DNA of 64,000 bases from Pedobacter suwonensis (GCF_900111825.1 NZ_FOJM01000008.1:62001-126000), one strand, 5' to 3'. Positions 27,148-36,181 are shown, counted from the stretch's first letter. Program-made: numbers and translations. Notes: generated from the letters alone by a model not told the origin.

Positions 27148-27789
27148 ATGAACAATATTTTTAAGTTCTTTACACCTCAGGACAAAAAGTTTCATCCGCT
27201 TTTCGAACAAGCTGGTAGCAATGCATTAAAAATTGCTGAAACCCTTTTAGAAATGGTTAGCACGGGTGATGCGGAAAGCAGAAAAACAATTTTTAAAGAA
27301 ATTGAACGCTTAGAGCATGTAGGTGATGATATTACCCATTCCATTTTTCTTGAACTGAGCAGGAACTTTATTACACCATTTGATAGAGAAGATATTCATG
27401 CATTGGCTACTGCCGTAGATGATGTTGCCGACTATATTTATGGTACTGCAAACCGCATGCAGATGTATAACATGATTGCCATTAATGAGCCGATTGTTAA
27501 AATTGCAGAGCTTTTGGTAGAAATGTGTACCGATATTGACAAAGCCATTAAAGAGTTACGCAGTTTTAAAAACATTCGTGTTATTGCTGATGCCTGTATC
27601 CGTATTAACAGTGGCGAAAACCAGGCCGATTATGTATTTACATTAGCCGTGGCCCGTTTATTCGAATACGAAACCAATGCGATTGAATTAATTAAACAAA
27701 AAGAGGTTTTACAAACGATCGAAAAAGCGACAGATAAGTGTGAGGATGTAGCGAATGTGCTTGAAACGATCTTGGTTAAAAACGCTTAA
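27148..27789 (+). CDS. DUF47 (PhoU-like) phosphate-transport regulator
   Basis: The 213-residue all-helical protein belongs to the DUF47/PhoU_div family. The conserved repeat ExxGDDITH (E51-HVGDDITHS) and the segment DREDIHALATAVDDVADYIYG carry the acidic motifs that bind metal clusters in PhoU folds. Family members pair with PiT transporters and modulate phosphate uptake. The pit gene starts 12 bp later, so the two form an operon. The upstream candidate Pho box suggests phosphate-starvation control. Confidence 0.92.
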   Translation: MNNIFKFFTPQDKKFHPLFEQAGSNALKIAETLLEMVSTGDAESRKTIFKEIERLEHVGDDITHSIFLELSRNFITPFDREDIHALATAVDDVADYIYGTANRMQMYNMIAINEPIVKIAELLVEMCTDIDKAIKELRSFKNIRVIADACIRINSGENQADYVFTLAVARLFEYETNAIELIKQKEVLQTIEKATDKCEDVANVLETILVKNA

Positions 27790-27801
27790 TAAAAAACAAA
27801 C

Positions 27802-28812
27802 ATGGTAACTACCTTATTGGTTGTTGTTGTAATTCTGGCTATTGCTTTCGATTATATTAACGGCTTTCACGATGCCGCCAACTCGATTGCAACCATTGTT
27901 TCTACAAAAGTACTTACGCCTTTCCAGGCTGTTTTATGGGCTGCGTTATTCAATTTCGCTGCTTATTTTTATTTTACCGACCACAAAGTGGCCAATACAG
28001 TTGCTAAAACGGTTATTGAAAACTACATTACACTACATGTAATCTTTGCAGGTTTACTGGCAGCTATTATGTGGAACCTGTTAACCTGGTGGTACGGTAT
28101 CCCTTCCAGCTCATCGCATACCCTAATTGGTGGTTTTGCGGGCGCCGGAATGACACATGCTTTACTTACAGGTGCAAGCCCGCTTGATGCGGTAAATATG
28201 CAATATGTGATTAAAATTGTATCATTTATTGTTTTGGCACCAATCATCGGTATGATAATTTCGGTTATATTAACACTGATCATTATCAACATCTGTCGTT
28301 ATGCAAAGCCGGCAACGGCCGAGAAATGGTTTAAACGCCTGCAATTGTTATCTTCTGCAGCATTAAGTTTTTTCCATGGCGGTAACGATGCGCAAAAAGT
28401 TATGGGTATCATTGCCACCGCTTTAATTGCTTCTAAAGTAATTCCTGATTTCGAAGCAATGCCCGCATGGGTGCCAATTGCCTGTTATTCGGCAATATCA
28501 TTAGGTACCATGAGCGGTGGATGGAAAATCGTGAAGACGATGGGATCGAAAATTACCAAGGTAACAGCACTGGAAGGTGTCGCAGCCGAAGGTGCCGGTG
28601 CGGTAACTTTGGGTATCACCGAGCATTTCGGGATTCCGGTTTCCACTACACATACCATTACCGGGTCAATTGTAGGGGTAGGTGTGGTAAAAAGTGTTTC
28701 TGCAGTACGTTGGGGGGTAACCATCAACTTAATCTGGGCCTGGATTTTGACCATTCCGGTTTCGGCTACATTGGCAGCCATTATCTATGCAGTGATTTAT
28801 TACTTAAAATAA
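27802..28812 (+). CDS. pit: PiT-family inorganic phosphate transporter
   Basis: The 336-residue membrane protein has about ten helices. Both PiT signatures are present: DYINGFHDAANSIATIVST (17-35) and SFFHGGNDAQKVMGIIA in the second half, the inverted duplication that forms the phosphate pathway. Two further PSSSSHT/PVSTTHT loops (about 100 and 275) are also diagnostic. It imports phosphate with H+ or Na+. Operon with DUF47 and a candidate Pho box are in line with this role. A terminator follows. Confidence 0.95.
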   Translation: MVTTLLVVVVILAIAFDYINGFHDAANSIATIVSTKVLTPFQAVLWAALFNFAAYFYFTDHKVANTVAKTVIENYITLHVIFAGLLAAIMWNLLTWWYGIPSSSSHTLIGGFAGAGMTHALLTGASPLDAVNMQYVIKIVSFIVLAPIIGMIISVILTLIIINICRYAKPATAEKWFKRLQLLSSAALSFFHGGNDAQKVMGIIATALIASKVIPDFEAMPAWVPIACYSAISLGTMSGGWKIVKTMGSKITKVTALEGVAAEGAGAVTLGITEHFGIPVSTTHTITGSIVGVGVVKSVSAVRWGVTINLIWAWILTIPVSATLAAIIYAVIYYLK

Positions 28813-28836
28813 AAAGAAAATTATCAATATCATAAG

Positions 28837-28867
28837 AGACCAGGGCATTAGCTTTGGTCTTTTTTTG
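28837..28867 (+). terminator. Intrinsic terminator after pit
   Basis: AGACCA (28837-28842) pairs with TGGTCT (28855-28860) and is followed by seven T residues, 25 bp after the stop. Confidence 0.8.
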
Positions 28868-29056
28868 TTTAACCGCAAAGTGCGCGAAGTTTTTCGCAAA
28901 GAGTTTAAGGCGTAAGGTAATAGGAGAATAAGAACAGCGTTTCTCCTTATTTAGCTGCGATAGAATTAATGAACAATTTCTAATGACACTGAGTGCAACA
29001 AAGGATCTTTTAACCATGCTTTTATCATTCATTAAAAGATTTGCTTCGCAGTGTCG
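28868..29056. repeat. Two intergenic repeat pieces
   Basis: TTTAACCGCAAAG at 28868-28880 is a half-copy of the family seen at 14293 and 40055. A separate imperfect palindrome follows, with arms at 28985-29013 and 29032-29055, both built on GACACTG...TCTTTTAA. The gap between pit and the PaiB-like gene holds no supported gene; a 95-residue minus-strand frame there consists largely of these repeats. Confidence 0.55.
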
Positions 29057-29120
29057 ACGGTTCTTCACTGCGTTCAGAATGACAGTTGGGTTTGCTATCC
29101 GGCGCTAAAAGGTAAAAAAA

Positions 29121-29735
29121 TTACAAATTCCGCTTCATTTCCTTCGCTACTTCTTTCGCAATCAGATCTTCACTTTTTTCCAGGTTTGCTATGATACTTT
29201 CCTGATTTTTTGTTGAGTGGTTCTGGCTCATTTTAAAAACATGGTCGATCTGCTGTACTAAAACTTCAAATCCTGTAATTGCTTTTAAATGCTTCTGGAT
29301 ATATGCTTCATCCATTTTATTAAATGCAGCAGGACTTGTTTCAGGGTTTTCATACTGATCTGTTAATCCTTTGACCATCTGGTAAGTTTCTTCCGAATCC
29401 ATGAGTCTGATCTTGCCTTTGGCCTGAACCGTTTTATAATTCCAGGTAGATACTGAAGCAGGTTTTTCGTAAACTGAAGCACTGATATAAGCATGCATAC
29501 CGGTAAAAACAGCCATTACATTTGGATTTTGCTCAAAGGCCCTACAATGATCGGTTTTGGTCATGATGTGGCCGGTAAGTTTGATCGAATAACCATTACT
29601 TACGGTTTGAACCGGTACCTGCGTAACTACCGGATACTCGCCATCAAAACCAATTAATGTGATAAAGTTATTTTGTTGCATAAATTCAAGAATTTCGTCT
29701 TGATTCCCTGCTTTTGAATAGGATGTTTTGTACAT
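29121..29735 (-). CDS. PaiB-like FMN-binding split-barrel protein
   Basis: The 204-residue protein resembles the PaiB/FMN-binding negative transcriptional regulator family. The N-terminal DEILEFMQQNNFITLIGFDGEYPVVTQVPV and the later VFTGMHAYISASVYEKPASVSTWNY are family-like (the pattern P-x-x-V-S-T-W-N-Y is characteristic). In Bacillus PaiB represses sporulation and degradative-enzyme genes with PaiA, but no PaiA-type acetyltransferase lies next to it here. It may equally act as a flavin oxidoreductase. It stands alone. Confidence 0.82.
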   Translation of the reverse strand: MYKTSYSKAGNQDEILEFMQQNNFITLIGFDGEYPVVTQVPVQTVSNGYSIKLTGHIMTKTDHCRAFEQNPNVMAVFTGMHAYISASVYEKPASVSTWNYKTVQAKGKIRLMDSEETYQMVKGLTDQYENPETSPAAFNKMDEAYIQKHLKAITGFEVLVQQIDHVFKMSQNHSTKNQESIIANLEKSEDLIAKEVAKEMKRNL

Positions 29736-29847
29736 AAGTTGTAATTTTTATCAAAGAGGCAATTGAGCTTAACGTCTGAAATCGAGGGGCTTTAATCGTA
29801 ATTACTCCCATCTCCGTTACCTCTGTGTACCCGATGGTTGAAGGGAC

Positions 29848-31152
29848 TTAGAACTTAACGCTGATCTCTACCGAATCCGTACCTTTTTTAGGCAATACCC
29901 AATCCGGACCTTCATGAATCAACCGTTTAGCTTCTGCATCAGCTTTTTTATTCAGCGATTTTATGACCGTGATGTTGGTTGGCCTTCCGTTGCTTTTAAC
30001 TTTGAAACTCAAAATCACAAATTGCTCCGGTCCTTTAGGATTATAAAGTTTATTGTTGTGTACTAAGTACTGGTTATAGTTAACGGTAGAAACCGGAATG
30101 GGCTTCGTAATCTCATCGGCCGATTTTCCATCCAGGTTTTGTTCTGCACGCAACGTAATTTTTGGCGCGGCAATGTTTTCTTTTTTACGTCCGTTCGAAC
30201 CTGTAATCAACGCAATCTCATTCAATGATTTATCGCCACTCAATGCATTTCGGATCGCATTAGGATCTTGCAGACCAGCTACAGGTAATTCCTTAAAGCC
30301 GATAGCATTAATCAGTAAGTCTTTATCTTTAGCATTGCTGTCAGCAGGTAAATAAAAATAGCCTTTGGCATCAGTAGCCGTTACATTTTTAGAACCGGCT
30401 AACTTTACCACTGCTCCCTGAACAGGCTGTCCGTCACTTTGGTTTACCACATTACCACTAAATGCAATTTTGTTCGAGCCTATTGCCGGTTCTGCTGCCA
30501 ACGCAACCTCATTTAACATCACTCCGCCCGATTTGTAATCGTTAAGGCTTACACGGCTCATTGCTTTTGTGCGACTATTATCAGATGCGATTTTGGCCGC
30601 TTTTACTTCGGTAACCTGCTGTTCTGCAGGTGCTATCATAGTGTTTCTTTTAGTATTTTTTGCCAGATCTCCTGTTTTTGCCGCTGTTATCGCTGTATCA
30701 ATCAAGGTTGATTTTTTCGCGTTTTGCATAACGATTTCTTCTTTAGCTTTTGTTTGGTTAGCAGCAATACTTGTCGCACTATCTAAGTGAACCATTACCC
30801 CTTCTTTTTTATGTGCAGCGAGTTCTGCATTCCTGCGATTGGTTTCGCGCATAAAGAATAAAATACTTACTGCAATAAAAGCTACAGTTGCGGTTGCTGC
30901 GATACTTAATCTTTGGGTGGTGATGCCCCAAAGCTTGCGCTTTACAGGTTTTTCTGATACACGATCATACAGTTGTTTTTGTAAAATAGAAAGCGTTTGC
31001 TTGCGTTTTGGCGATTGCTTTAGGCCTTCCAACGCCTCGGCAACAAAAGGATCGTCCAGTGCCTGTTTTTCTACAAAATGCATAGCCTTGGCATCAAGTT
31101 TACCATCCAGGTAATCTTCCAGTAAATCAATATCTAACCAATCGTTATTCAC
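29848..31152 (-). CDS. Anti-sigma candidate with carboxypeptidase-like and TonB C-terminal domains
   Basis: In this 434-residue protein the N-terminal 75 residues are acidic and helical, as in cytoplasmic anti-sigma regions (LLEDYLDGKLD). One membrane helix lies at about 87-106. The extracytoplasmic part has a low-complexity stalk, a carboxypeptidase-D regulatory-like beta domain (about 230-295, GNVVNQSDGQPVQGAVVKLAG), and a TonB-C-like domain at the end (about 365-434). It overlaps the upstream ECF sigma gene by 8 bp. A membrane anti-sigma factor whose periplasmic end looks like a TonB partner suggests signalling from an outer-membrane receptor, which is inference. Confidence 0.78.
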   Translation of the reverse strand: MNNDWLDIDLLEDYLDGKLDAKAMHFVEKQALDDPFVAEALEGLKQSPKRKQTLSILQKQLYDRVSEKPVKRKLWGITTQRLSIAATATVAFIAVSILFFMRETNRRNAELAAHKKEGVMVHLDSATSIAANQTKAKEEIVMQNAKKSTLIDTAITAAKTGDLAKNTKRNTMIAPAEQQVTEVKAAKIASDNSRTKAMSRVSLNDYKSGGVMLNEVALAAEPAIGSNKIAFSGNVVNQSDGQPVQGAVVKLAGSKNVTATDAKGYFYLPADSNAKDKDLLINAIGFKELPVAGLQDPNAIRNALSGDKSLNEIALITGSNGRKKENIAAPKITLRAEQNLDGKSADEITKPIPVSTVNYNQYLVHNNKLYNPKGPEQFVILSFKVKSNGRPTNITVIKSLNKKADAEAKRLIHEGPDWVLPKKGTDSVEISVKF

Positions 31153-31723
31153 TACTGTTTTTCTCTATACAAATCTTTAAATTCCGCTTGCCATTTTGGA
31201 TGTAACTCTTCACTTTAAGCATATCGTAACCCGTAATATCGGCTACTTCTTTATAGCATTTTTCTTGTAAATAAAATAAATCTACGCTTTTTCGCTGTTC
31301 TTCAGGCAAAGTTTCCATACACTTTTCCATAACGGTAAGCTGCGTTTCTTTTGTGTTGTCAATATCAAGATGCACAAAATCAGTATTTTCCACAAAAGTA
31401 TCGTCTATGGAAACATTATTTTGCTTTGCCGATTTTCGTAAAGCCATTAAACAATGGTTGCGCGTTAACACATGAAGCCAGCTCTTAAAGTTCTGTACTT
31501 CATGTACTTTTAACTTTGTTACCAGTTCTTCAAAAATCTGCATCACCGCATCCTTGCTTTGCTCTTCATCTTTAAAGTAGTTTAGGCAAACCCCGAACAC
31601 CAAATGCATATACTTATTGTAAAGCGTACCCAACGCGTCCAAATTGCCCGTATTTTTATAATCGGCAATTAATTTGGCATCGTCGTGCTGGGCATTTCCA
31701 GCTGTGTTTTTTATAAACCTCAA
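31145..31723 (-). CDS. ECF-type RNA polymerase sigma factor
   Basis: The 192-residue protein has sigma region 2 (about 22-90, with KDAVMQIFEELVTKL and FKSWLHVLTRNHCL) and region 4 (about 130-185, LPEEQRKSVDLFYLQEKCYKEVADITG). There is no signal for regions 1.1 or 3. It precedes and overlaps the membrane anti-sigma candidate by 8 bp, the standard sigma/anti-sigma arrangement. The divergent VWA gene starts 103 bp away and may be a target, which is inference. Confidence 0.93.
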   Translation of the reverse strand: MRFIKNTAGNAQHDDAKLIADYKNTGNLDALGTLYNKYMHLVFGVCLNYFKDEEQSKDAVMQIFEELVTKLKVHEVQNFKSWLHVLTRNHCLMALRKSAKQNNVSIDDTFVENTDFVHLDIDNTKETQLTVMEKCMETLPEEQRKSVDLFYLQEKCYKEVADITGYDMLKVKSYIQNGKRNLKICIEKNSSE

Positions 31724-31825
31724 AAATGGTCGCTATTTCGAATTATCTTCCAAGTATAAAAAATATTTCTGAGTATCGATATGGAAAACCCTGAAGAACT
31801 ACATCATCCTTAAAAAATTAAGACT

Positions 31826-33726
31826 ATGAAAAAGCTTCTATTCTCTCTTATTGCAATTTTTTTGATGATGAGTTTCAAACAGTTTGATGGCCGAACGATT
31901 ACCGGTGTAATTACTGATGCAACATCTGTTTTACCGGGGGCATCAATTACTACGAATTATAGTAAACGGGTGGTTACCGCCGATTTGAAAGGCAGATACA
32001 GCATCCAGGTAACCGAGAAAGATACGGAGCTCAAGATCTCATACATTGGTTATAAGCCCCAAACCATAAAAATTGGAAAACGCAAAACGATAAACATCAT
32101 AATGGTTGCAGATACTACTACTTTAAATGAGGTAGCGGTTGTTGGTTATGGAATGCAACCAAAAAGTATGATGACATCATCTGTTGCTGTACTTTCCAAT
32201 CAGTATTTAGCCGGAAGAGTTGCGGGAGTAATGGTTTCGAATGGGCAAAAAGGTATGGTGTACAGAAGCGAAGAAAGTTATAAAGGTATTGCTGAAAATA
32301 CCTTCCATAAACCAAAAAACGACCCATTGTCTACCTTTTCAATTGATGTTGACGCGGCATCGTATAGCAATGTCAGGCGGTTCATCAACGGAGGTAGCCT
32401 GCCCGAAACGGATGCGGTTAGGATTGAGGAAATGATCAACTATTTTGATTACGACTATGAGCAACCAAAAGGCAAAGATCCTGTTCATATCATCACCGAA
32501 ATGGCCCCTGCGCCCTGGAACAACACACATAAACTGGTGCAAATTGGTTTACAGGCTAAAACTGTTGCGACTGAAAAGTTACCGGCATCCAATTTAGTTT
32601 TTCTGATTGATGTTTCCGGTTCGATGAATGCGGCTAATAAACTGCCCTTATTGGTTTCCTCATTCAAATTACTAACAGATCAGCTTAGAGAAGAAGATAA
32701 AGTTGCAATTGTGGTTTATGCCGGAAATTCTGGCGTGGTTTTACCTGCAACACATGGAAATGAAAAAATCAGGATTAAAGATGCCCTTGATAAATTAAGC
32801 GCTGGCGGTTCTACTGCCGGTGGACAGGGCATTGAACTTGCCTATAAAATTGCTTCAGAAAACTTTATTAAAGGTGGAAACAACCGGGTAATTTTAGCTA
32901 CCGATGGTGACTTTAATGTTGGGGCAAGCAGTGATTCGGACATGGAAAAACTGATTGAAAGCAAGAGAAAAAGCGGTGTGTTTTTAACCGTTTTGGGTTA
33001 CGGTATGGGTAACTATAAGGATAGTAAATGGAAATACTTGCCGATAAAGGAAACGGTAATTACGCCTACATCGGTAATTTAACTGAAGCACGAAAAGTAT
33101 TGGTAAATGAGTTTGGCGGAACCTTATTTACAGTAGCCAAAGATGTTAAATTGCAAATTGAATTTAATCCGACTGAGGTTCAGGCCTACCGTTTAATTGG
33201 ATATGAAAACAGGATCCTTGCTAAAGAAGATTTTAATAACGATGAAAAGGACGCCGGCGAAATAGGCTCAGGCCATAGTGTTACTGCACTTTACGAAATT
33301 ATTCCGACAGGAGTTAAAGACAGCTTTACAACAAGTGTAGACGATTTGAAATATCAAAAAATAACGCCGTCAAACACCCGCAACTCAAATGAACTGCTTA
33401 CCATTAAACTTCGTTATAAAGAACCTTCCGGTGGTAGAAGTAAGTTATTGATGAAAGCAGTAACCACCAATACATCAGGTATTGATTCAACAAGCGATAA
33501 TTTCAGGTTTGCTGCTGCAGTTGCCGAATTTGGTATGATTTTAAAAGGTTCAGCATTCAAACAAAAGGCTAGTTTTGAGCAGGTAATCGCTTTGGCAGAA
33601 ACAGCAAAAGGTAAAGACAAAGAGGGCTATCGCTCAGAATTTTTAAGCATAGTAAAATCTGCGAAATTAATGGCCAAAGATTTGCTAAGCATAAAAGATA
33701 AACTCATCATGAATGAAAAAAATTAA
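31826..33726 (+). pseudogene. VWA protein of the YfbK type with SusC-like leader, broken by a one-base frameshift
   Basis: Frame 1 (31826-33082) encodes a signal peptide, a carboxypeptidase-like domain ending NEVAVVGYGMQPKSM (as in SusC/TonB-receptor leaders), the von Willebrand N-terminal region, and a VWA domain with MIDAS DVSGS at 262-266. It ends shortly after VLGYGMGNYKDSK. Frame 2 (33028-33726) continues exactly where expected: MEILADKGNGNYAYIGNLTEARKVLVNEFGG. Restoring one A in AGTAAATGG at 33024-33031 joins the frames into a protein of about 633 residues, the family length. It may be a real null allele or a sequencing error. The intact part suggests an outer-envelope adhesion or surface protein. 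Confidence 0.88.
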
Positions 33727-34474
33727 TGTCGTATCTGCAGCCCTGGTATTAATATTATTAACAAGCCTAAATGCTGGCGCACAGATTAAACTGAGCGATA
33801 TATTTAAAAAGGTTACCGGGAAGCAAGGTACCACAACAGCCGCTACCGGAACACCATCCACTTTCGAAATCGGACAGGGAATTAAAGAAGCGTTACAGAT
33901 CGGTGTTTCTGCCGGTGCAGACAGGCTTTCGGTTAAAGATGGCTTTTTGGGCAATCTGGCCGTTAAAATACTGATGCCTCCTGAAGCGCAAAAGATTGAA
34001 AGAACATTGCGTAGCATAGGTTTGAACAAACTGTGTGATAATGTGATTGTAAGTTTAAACCGTGCTGCTGAAGATGCCGCTACCGAAGCAAAACCTGTTT
34101 TTATATCGGCCATTAAACAGATGACCTTAACCGATGCAACCAATATTCTTTTGGGTAGCAAAGATGCAGCCACCGAATATTTTAAAAGGGTAACGACTAC
34201 TCAATTAATGCAGAAGTTTAGCCCGATTGTCGCGACAAGCTTAAATAAAGTAAATGCCACTAAATATTATAGTGATTTAACAACGCAATACAATCGCTTA
34301 CCCTTAGTAAAGCCGGTTAATACTAACTTAACCGAATATGTTACGCAAAAAGCGATTGATGGCTTGTTTGTAGAAATAGCGAAAGAAGAGTTGAAAATCA
34401 GAGGTAACCTTAGTTCAAGAAGTACCACACTGCTCCAAAAGGTATTTGGATACGCAGACAGGAAAAAGAATTAG
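33713..34474 (+). CDS. DUF4197 exported protein
   Basis: The 253-residue protein starts with a signal peptide (about 1-23, ending AGAQ). The helical body has segments such as IKEALQIGVSAGADRLS and the motif LLGSKDAATEYFKRVTTTQL, typical of DUF4197. No catalytic motif is known for the family. The start overlaps the end of the VWA reading frame by 14 bp, so it is normally co-translated with it. The frameshift upstream could reduce its expression by polarity. Confidence 0.85.
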   Translation: MKKINVVSAALVLILLTSLNAGAQIKLSDIFKKVTGKQGTTTAATGTPSTFEIGQGIKEALQIGVSAGADRLSVKDGFLGNLAVKILMPPEAQKIERTLRSIGLNKLCDNVIVSLNRAAEDAATEAKPVFISAIKQMTLTDATNILLGSKDAATEYFKRVTTTQLMQKFSPIVATSLNKVNATKYYSDLTTQYNRLPLVKPVNTNLTEYVTQKAIDGLFVEIAKEELKIRGNLSSRSTTLLQKVFGYADRKKN

Positions 34475-34521
34475 TTTATTTATAGGCCTTAACCTAATGT
34501 GGAGACCAATCAAGGGGGACT

Positions 34522-34545
34522 GTGGTCCGTGGGGACACGGACCAC
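34522..34545. repeat. Perfect 10-bp inverted repeat
   Basis: GTGGTCCGTG (34522-34531), loop GGGA, CACGGACCAC (34536-34545). Part of the motif recurs downstream as ACGGACCACGG near 34575. It has no T-run and lies between convergent transcription end and a following sigma gene. It could be an operator-like dyad or a repeat fragment. Confidence 0.5.
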
Positions 34546-34638
34546 GGCGAGAAATTAGTTTGGTTTTTCGTACGGATACGGACCACGGCAGGTGGTTTTT
34601 TGGATTTTAATAGTTCTAGCGCGTACCTACTTTGTGCC

Positions 34639-34742
34639 TAAACCCGATTGGCGGGGAAAGTTCCCGATTTTTCATCGGGACTTGTACCAAAAGCGGGGCT
34701 GCAGTCCGCCAAGAACATCATCCTTTCATTTCCAAAAAAACA
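34639..34742. repeat. Dispersed copy related to the 297-bp tandem repeat
   Basis: The blocks CTAAACCCGA, AAGCGGGGCTGCA and CATTTCCAAAAA appear in the same order and similar spacing as in the units at 19742-20570. An additional dyad TCCCGAT/ATCGGGA sits at 34662-34680. The gap 34475-34879 holds no supported gene; short plus-strand frames within it consist of this repeat. Confidence 0.6.
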
Positions 34743-34879
34743 ATAAATCTAATCCTTGTGCGTATGTACATCTTAATCTTTTCAAGTATAAGCAGCTCCG
34801 ATACCACGCTTGAAAAAATAAAGAAAATTTAAAGTAATATTGAGTTTCATCCGTTTACTGGATTATCAAGCGAAATTTA

Positions 34880-35431
34880 GTGCCAACAAACGAACCTCAA
34901 AATATCATTTCAACGGTTGCCAATTATGGTAAGCGCTTATTTAGTTTTATCCGCGGCCGGGTGAATACGGATGAGGATGCAGAAGATATTTTACAGGATG
35001 TTTGGTTTCAACTCAGCAATCAGCCAGAAGCTGGAGCCATTGAGCAGATTAGCGGTTGGCTGTATCGGGTAGCGAGAAATAAGATTACCGATAAATACCG
35101 CAAGCAAAAGGAAGAATCGTTAGAAGACTTTAGCTTTGAAGGTGAAGACGGCGAAATTAATTTTAAAGAAATTTTACTGGCGGAGGCTTACTCGCCGGAG
35201 GAAGAAAGTTTAAAGAAGCTGTTCTGGGACCAATTGTTTTTGGCTCTGCAAGAATTACCCGAAAATCAGCGCTATGTATTTGTTCAGAATGAATTGGAGG
35301 AACGTACTTTTCAGGAACTGGCCGATGAAAGCGGCGAAAACATCAAAACATTAATATCAAGAAAAGGTTATGCGGTAAAACACCTGCGTAACCGTTTACA
35401 AAATTTATATCAGGAGTTTATTAACTATTAA
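34880..35431 (+). CDS. ECF-type RNA polymerase sigma factor
   Basis: The 183-residue protein begins at GTG 34880. Region 2 (about 15-85) contains DEDAEDILQDVWFQL and GWLYRVARNKITDKYRK, and region 4 (about 118-178) contains LPENQRYVFVQNELEERTFQELADESGENIKTLISRK. A small membrane protein follows 10 bp later in place of a classical anti-sigma factor, so regulation may differ from the other ECF pair in this window. The likely regulon is unknown. Confidence 0.92.
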   Translation: MPTNEPQNIISTVANYGKRLFSFIRGRVNTDEDAEDILQDVWFQLSNQPEAGAIEQISGWLYRVARNKITDKYRKQKEESLEDFSFEGEDGEINFKEILLAEAYSPEEESLKKLFWDQLFLALQELPENQRYVFVQNELEERTFQELADESGENIKTLISRKGYAVKHLRNRLQNLYQEFINY

Positions 35432-35441
35432 ATTTACAGAC

Positions 35442-35792
35442 ATGATGAATAGAAATTTTAATCGTGGTAAGAAATTCATGTTCTTTTTCCCTGTAGCGGT
35501 GCTAATTGCAGCCATTCTGGGCTATGTAGTTATGTATTTGTGGAACTCGATTTTGCCGGAAGTTGCCCACACGGGGCGATTGAGTTATTGGCAGGCCCTC
35601 GGTTTGCTTGTGCTTTGCAGAATCCTGTTCGGAAATTTTAATAAAGGAGGACACCGGGGAGGCGGCTTCCGTGAGCGTGCGCAAAAGATGCGTGCTAAAT
35701 GGGATTCGATGAACGAAGAGGAACGGGCAAAATTTAAAGATGAGTATAAGCGGAGATGTGGCGGATGGGGCCACCACCGCAATAAAGAATAG
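35442..35792 (+). CDS. Small two-helix membrane protein after ECF sigma
   Basis: The 116-residue protein has two membrane helices (about 12-33 and 48-65), then a basic and acidic cytoplasmic tail with a Gly-rich patch, a helix (RERAQKMRAKWDSMNEEERAKFKDEYKRR) and a His-containing C-terminus CGGWGHHRNKE. No zinc-finger anti-sigma motif is visible. Its position after an ECF sigma factor suggests it modulates that factor, which is inference. A strong terminator follows. Confidence 0.72.
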   Translation: MMNRNFNRGKKFMFFFPVAVLIAAILGYVVMYLWNSILPEVAHTGRLSYWQALGLLVLCRILFGNFNKGGHRGGGFRERAQKMRAKWDSMNEEERAKFKDEYKRRCGGWGHHRNKE

Positions 35793-35797
35793 TTTGA

Positions 35798-35825
35798 AAG
35801 CCTCGAAATAAATTCGGGGCTTTTG
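35798..35825 (+). terminator. Intrinsic terminator
   Basis: AAGCCTCGAA (35798-35807) pairs with TTCGGGGCTT (35813-35822) including one G-T pair around a 5-nt loop, followed by a T-run. Confidence 0.8.
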
Positions 35826-35872
35826 TTTTATTATCGTTATGGAAGGTATTAACAGATCTCATAAGAATGGTC

Positions 35873-35957
35873 GTCATTGAGAGGAGGAACGACGAAGCAA
35901 TCCTAAAACCATCGGTATTTGCCAGTGCATTAAGATTGCTTCGTACCTCGCAATGAC
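35873..35957. repeat. Intergenic palindrome, GTCATTG...GCAATC type
   Basis: The left arm at 35873-35903 (GTCATTGaGAGG...CGAAGCAATC) and right arm at 35934-35957 (GATTGCTTCGtaCCTCGCAATGAC) are reverse complements with small differences. A T-run follows the right arm. Similar pieces occur at about 25686 and 54539. The gap 35793-36252 has no supported gene except a doubtful 24-codon frame at its end. Confidence 0.65.
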
Positions 35958-36181
35958 GGCTTTTTTCTATTTGTTGGTGTCTTTCCGACCAACGAGTTAA
36001 TCTGCTAAAAAGATCCTTCATCACATTCCGGATGACAAATAAAAAAATCAAAATAATTTAAAGTAAAAACAAAGCTGCTCCGTCTTCCTAAATAATTAAC
36101 CAAAACAACAGTATTTGTATATCAAATTGCTTAACGTGAATTGGTTACAACGTTTGATAATTATAATAAAATGAAACCATC

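Noticed and set aside
28467-28835. A 122-residue plus-strand frame overlapping pit.
   Set aside because: It is an out-of-frame shadow of the PiT coding sequence, with unnatural Arg/Cys/Gly-rich composition.
28781-29068. A 95-residue minus-strand open frame after pit.
   Set aside because: It overlaps the pit end, the terminator and two repeat pieces, and has no family-like pattern.
33020-33035. Programmed -1 frameshift in the VWA gene.
   Set aside because: AGTAAATGG does not form a slippery heptamer (X XXY YYZ), and no pseudoknot is evident downstream.
34592-34832. Two overlapping plus-strand frames of 66-73 residues.
   Set aside because: They consist of the dispersed repeat and a palindrome and have no protein-like pattern.
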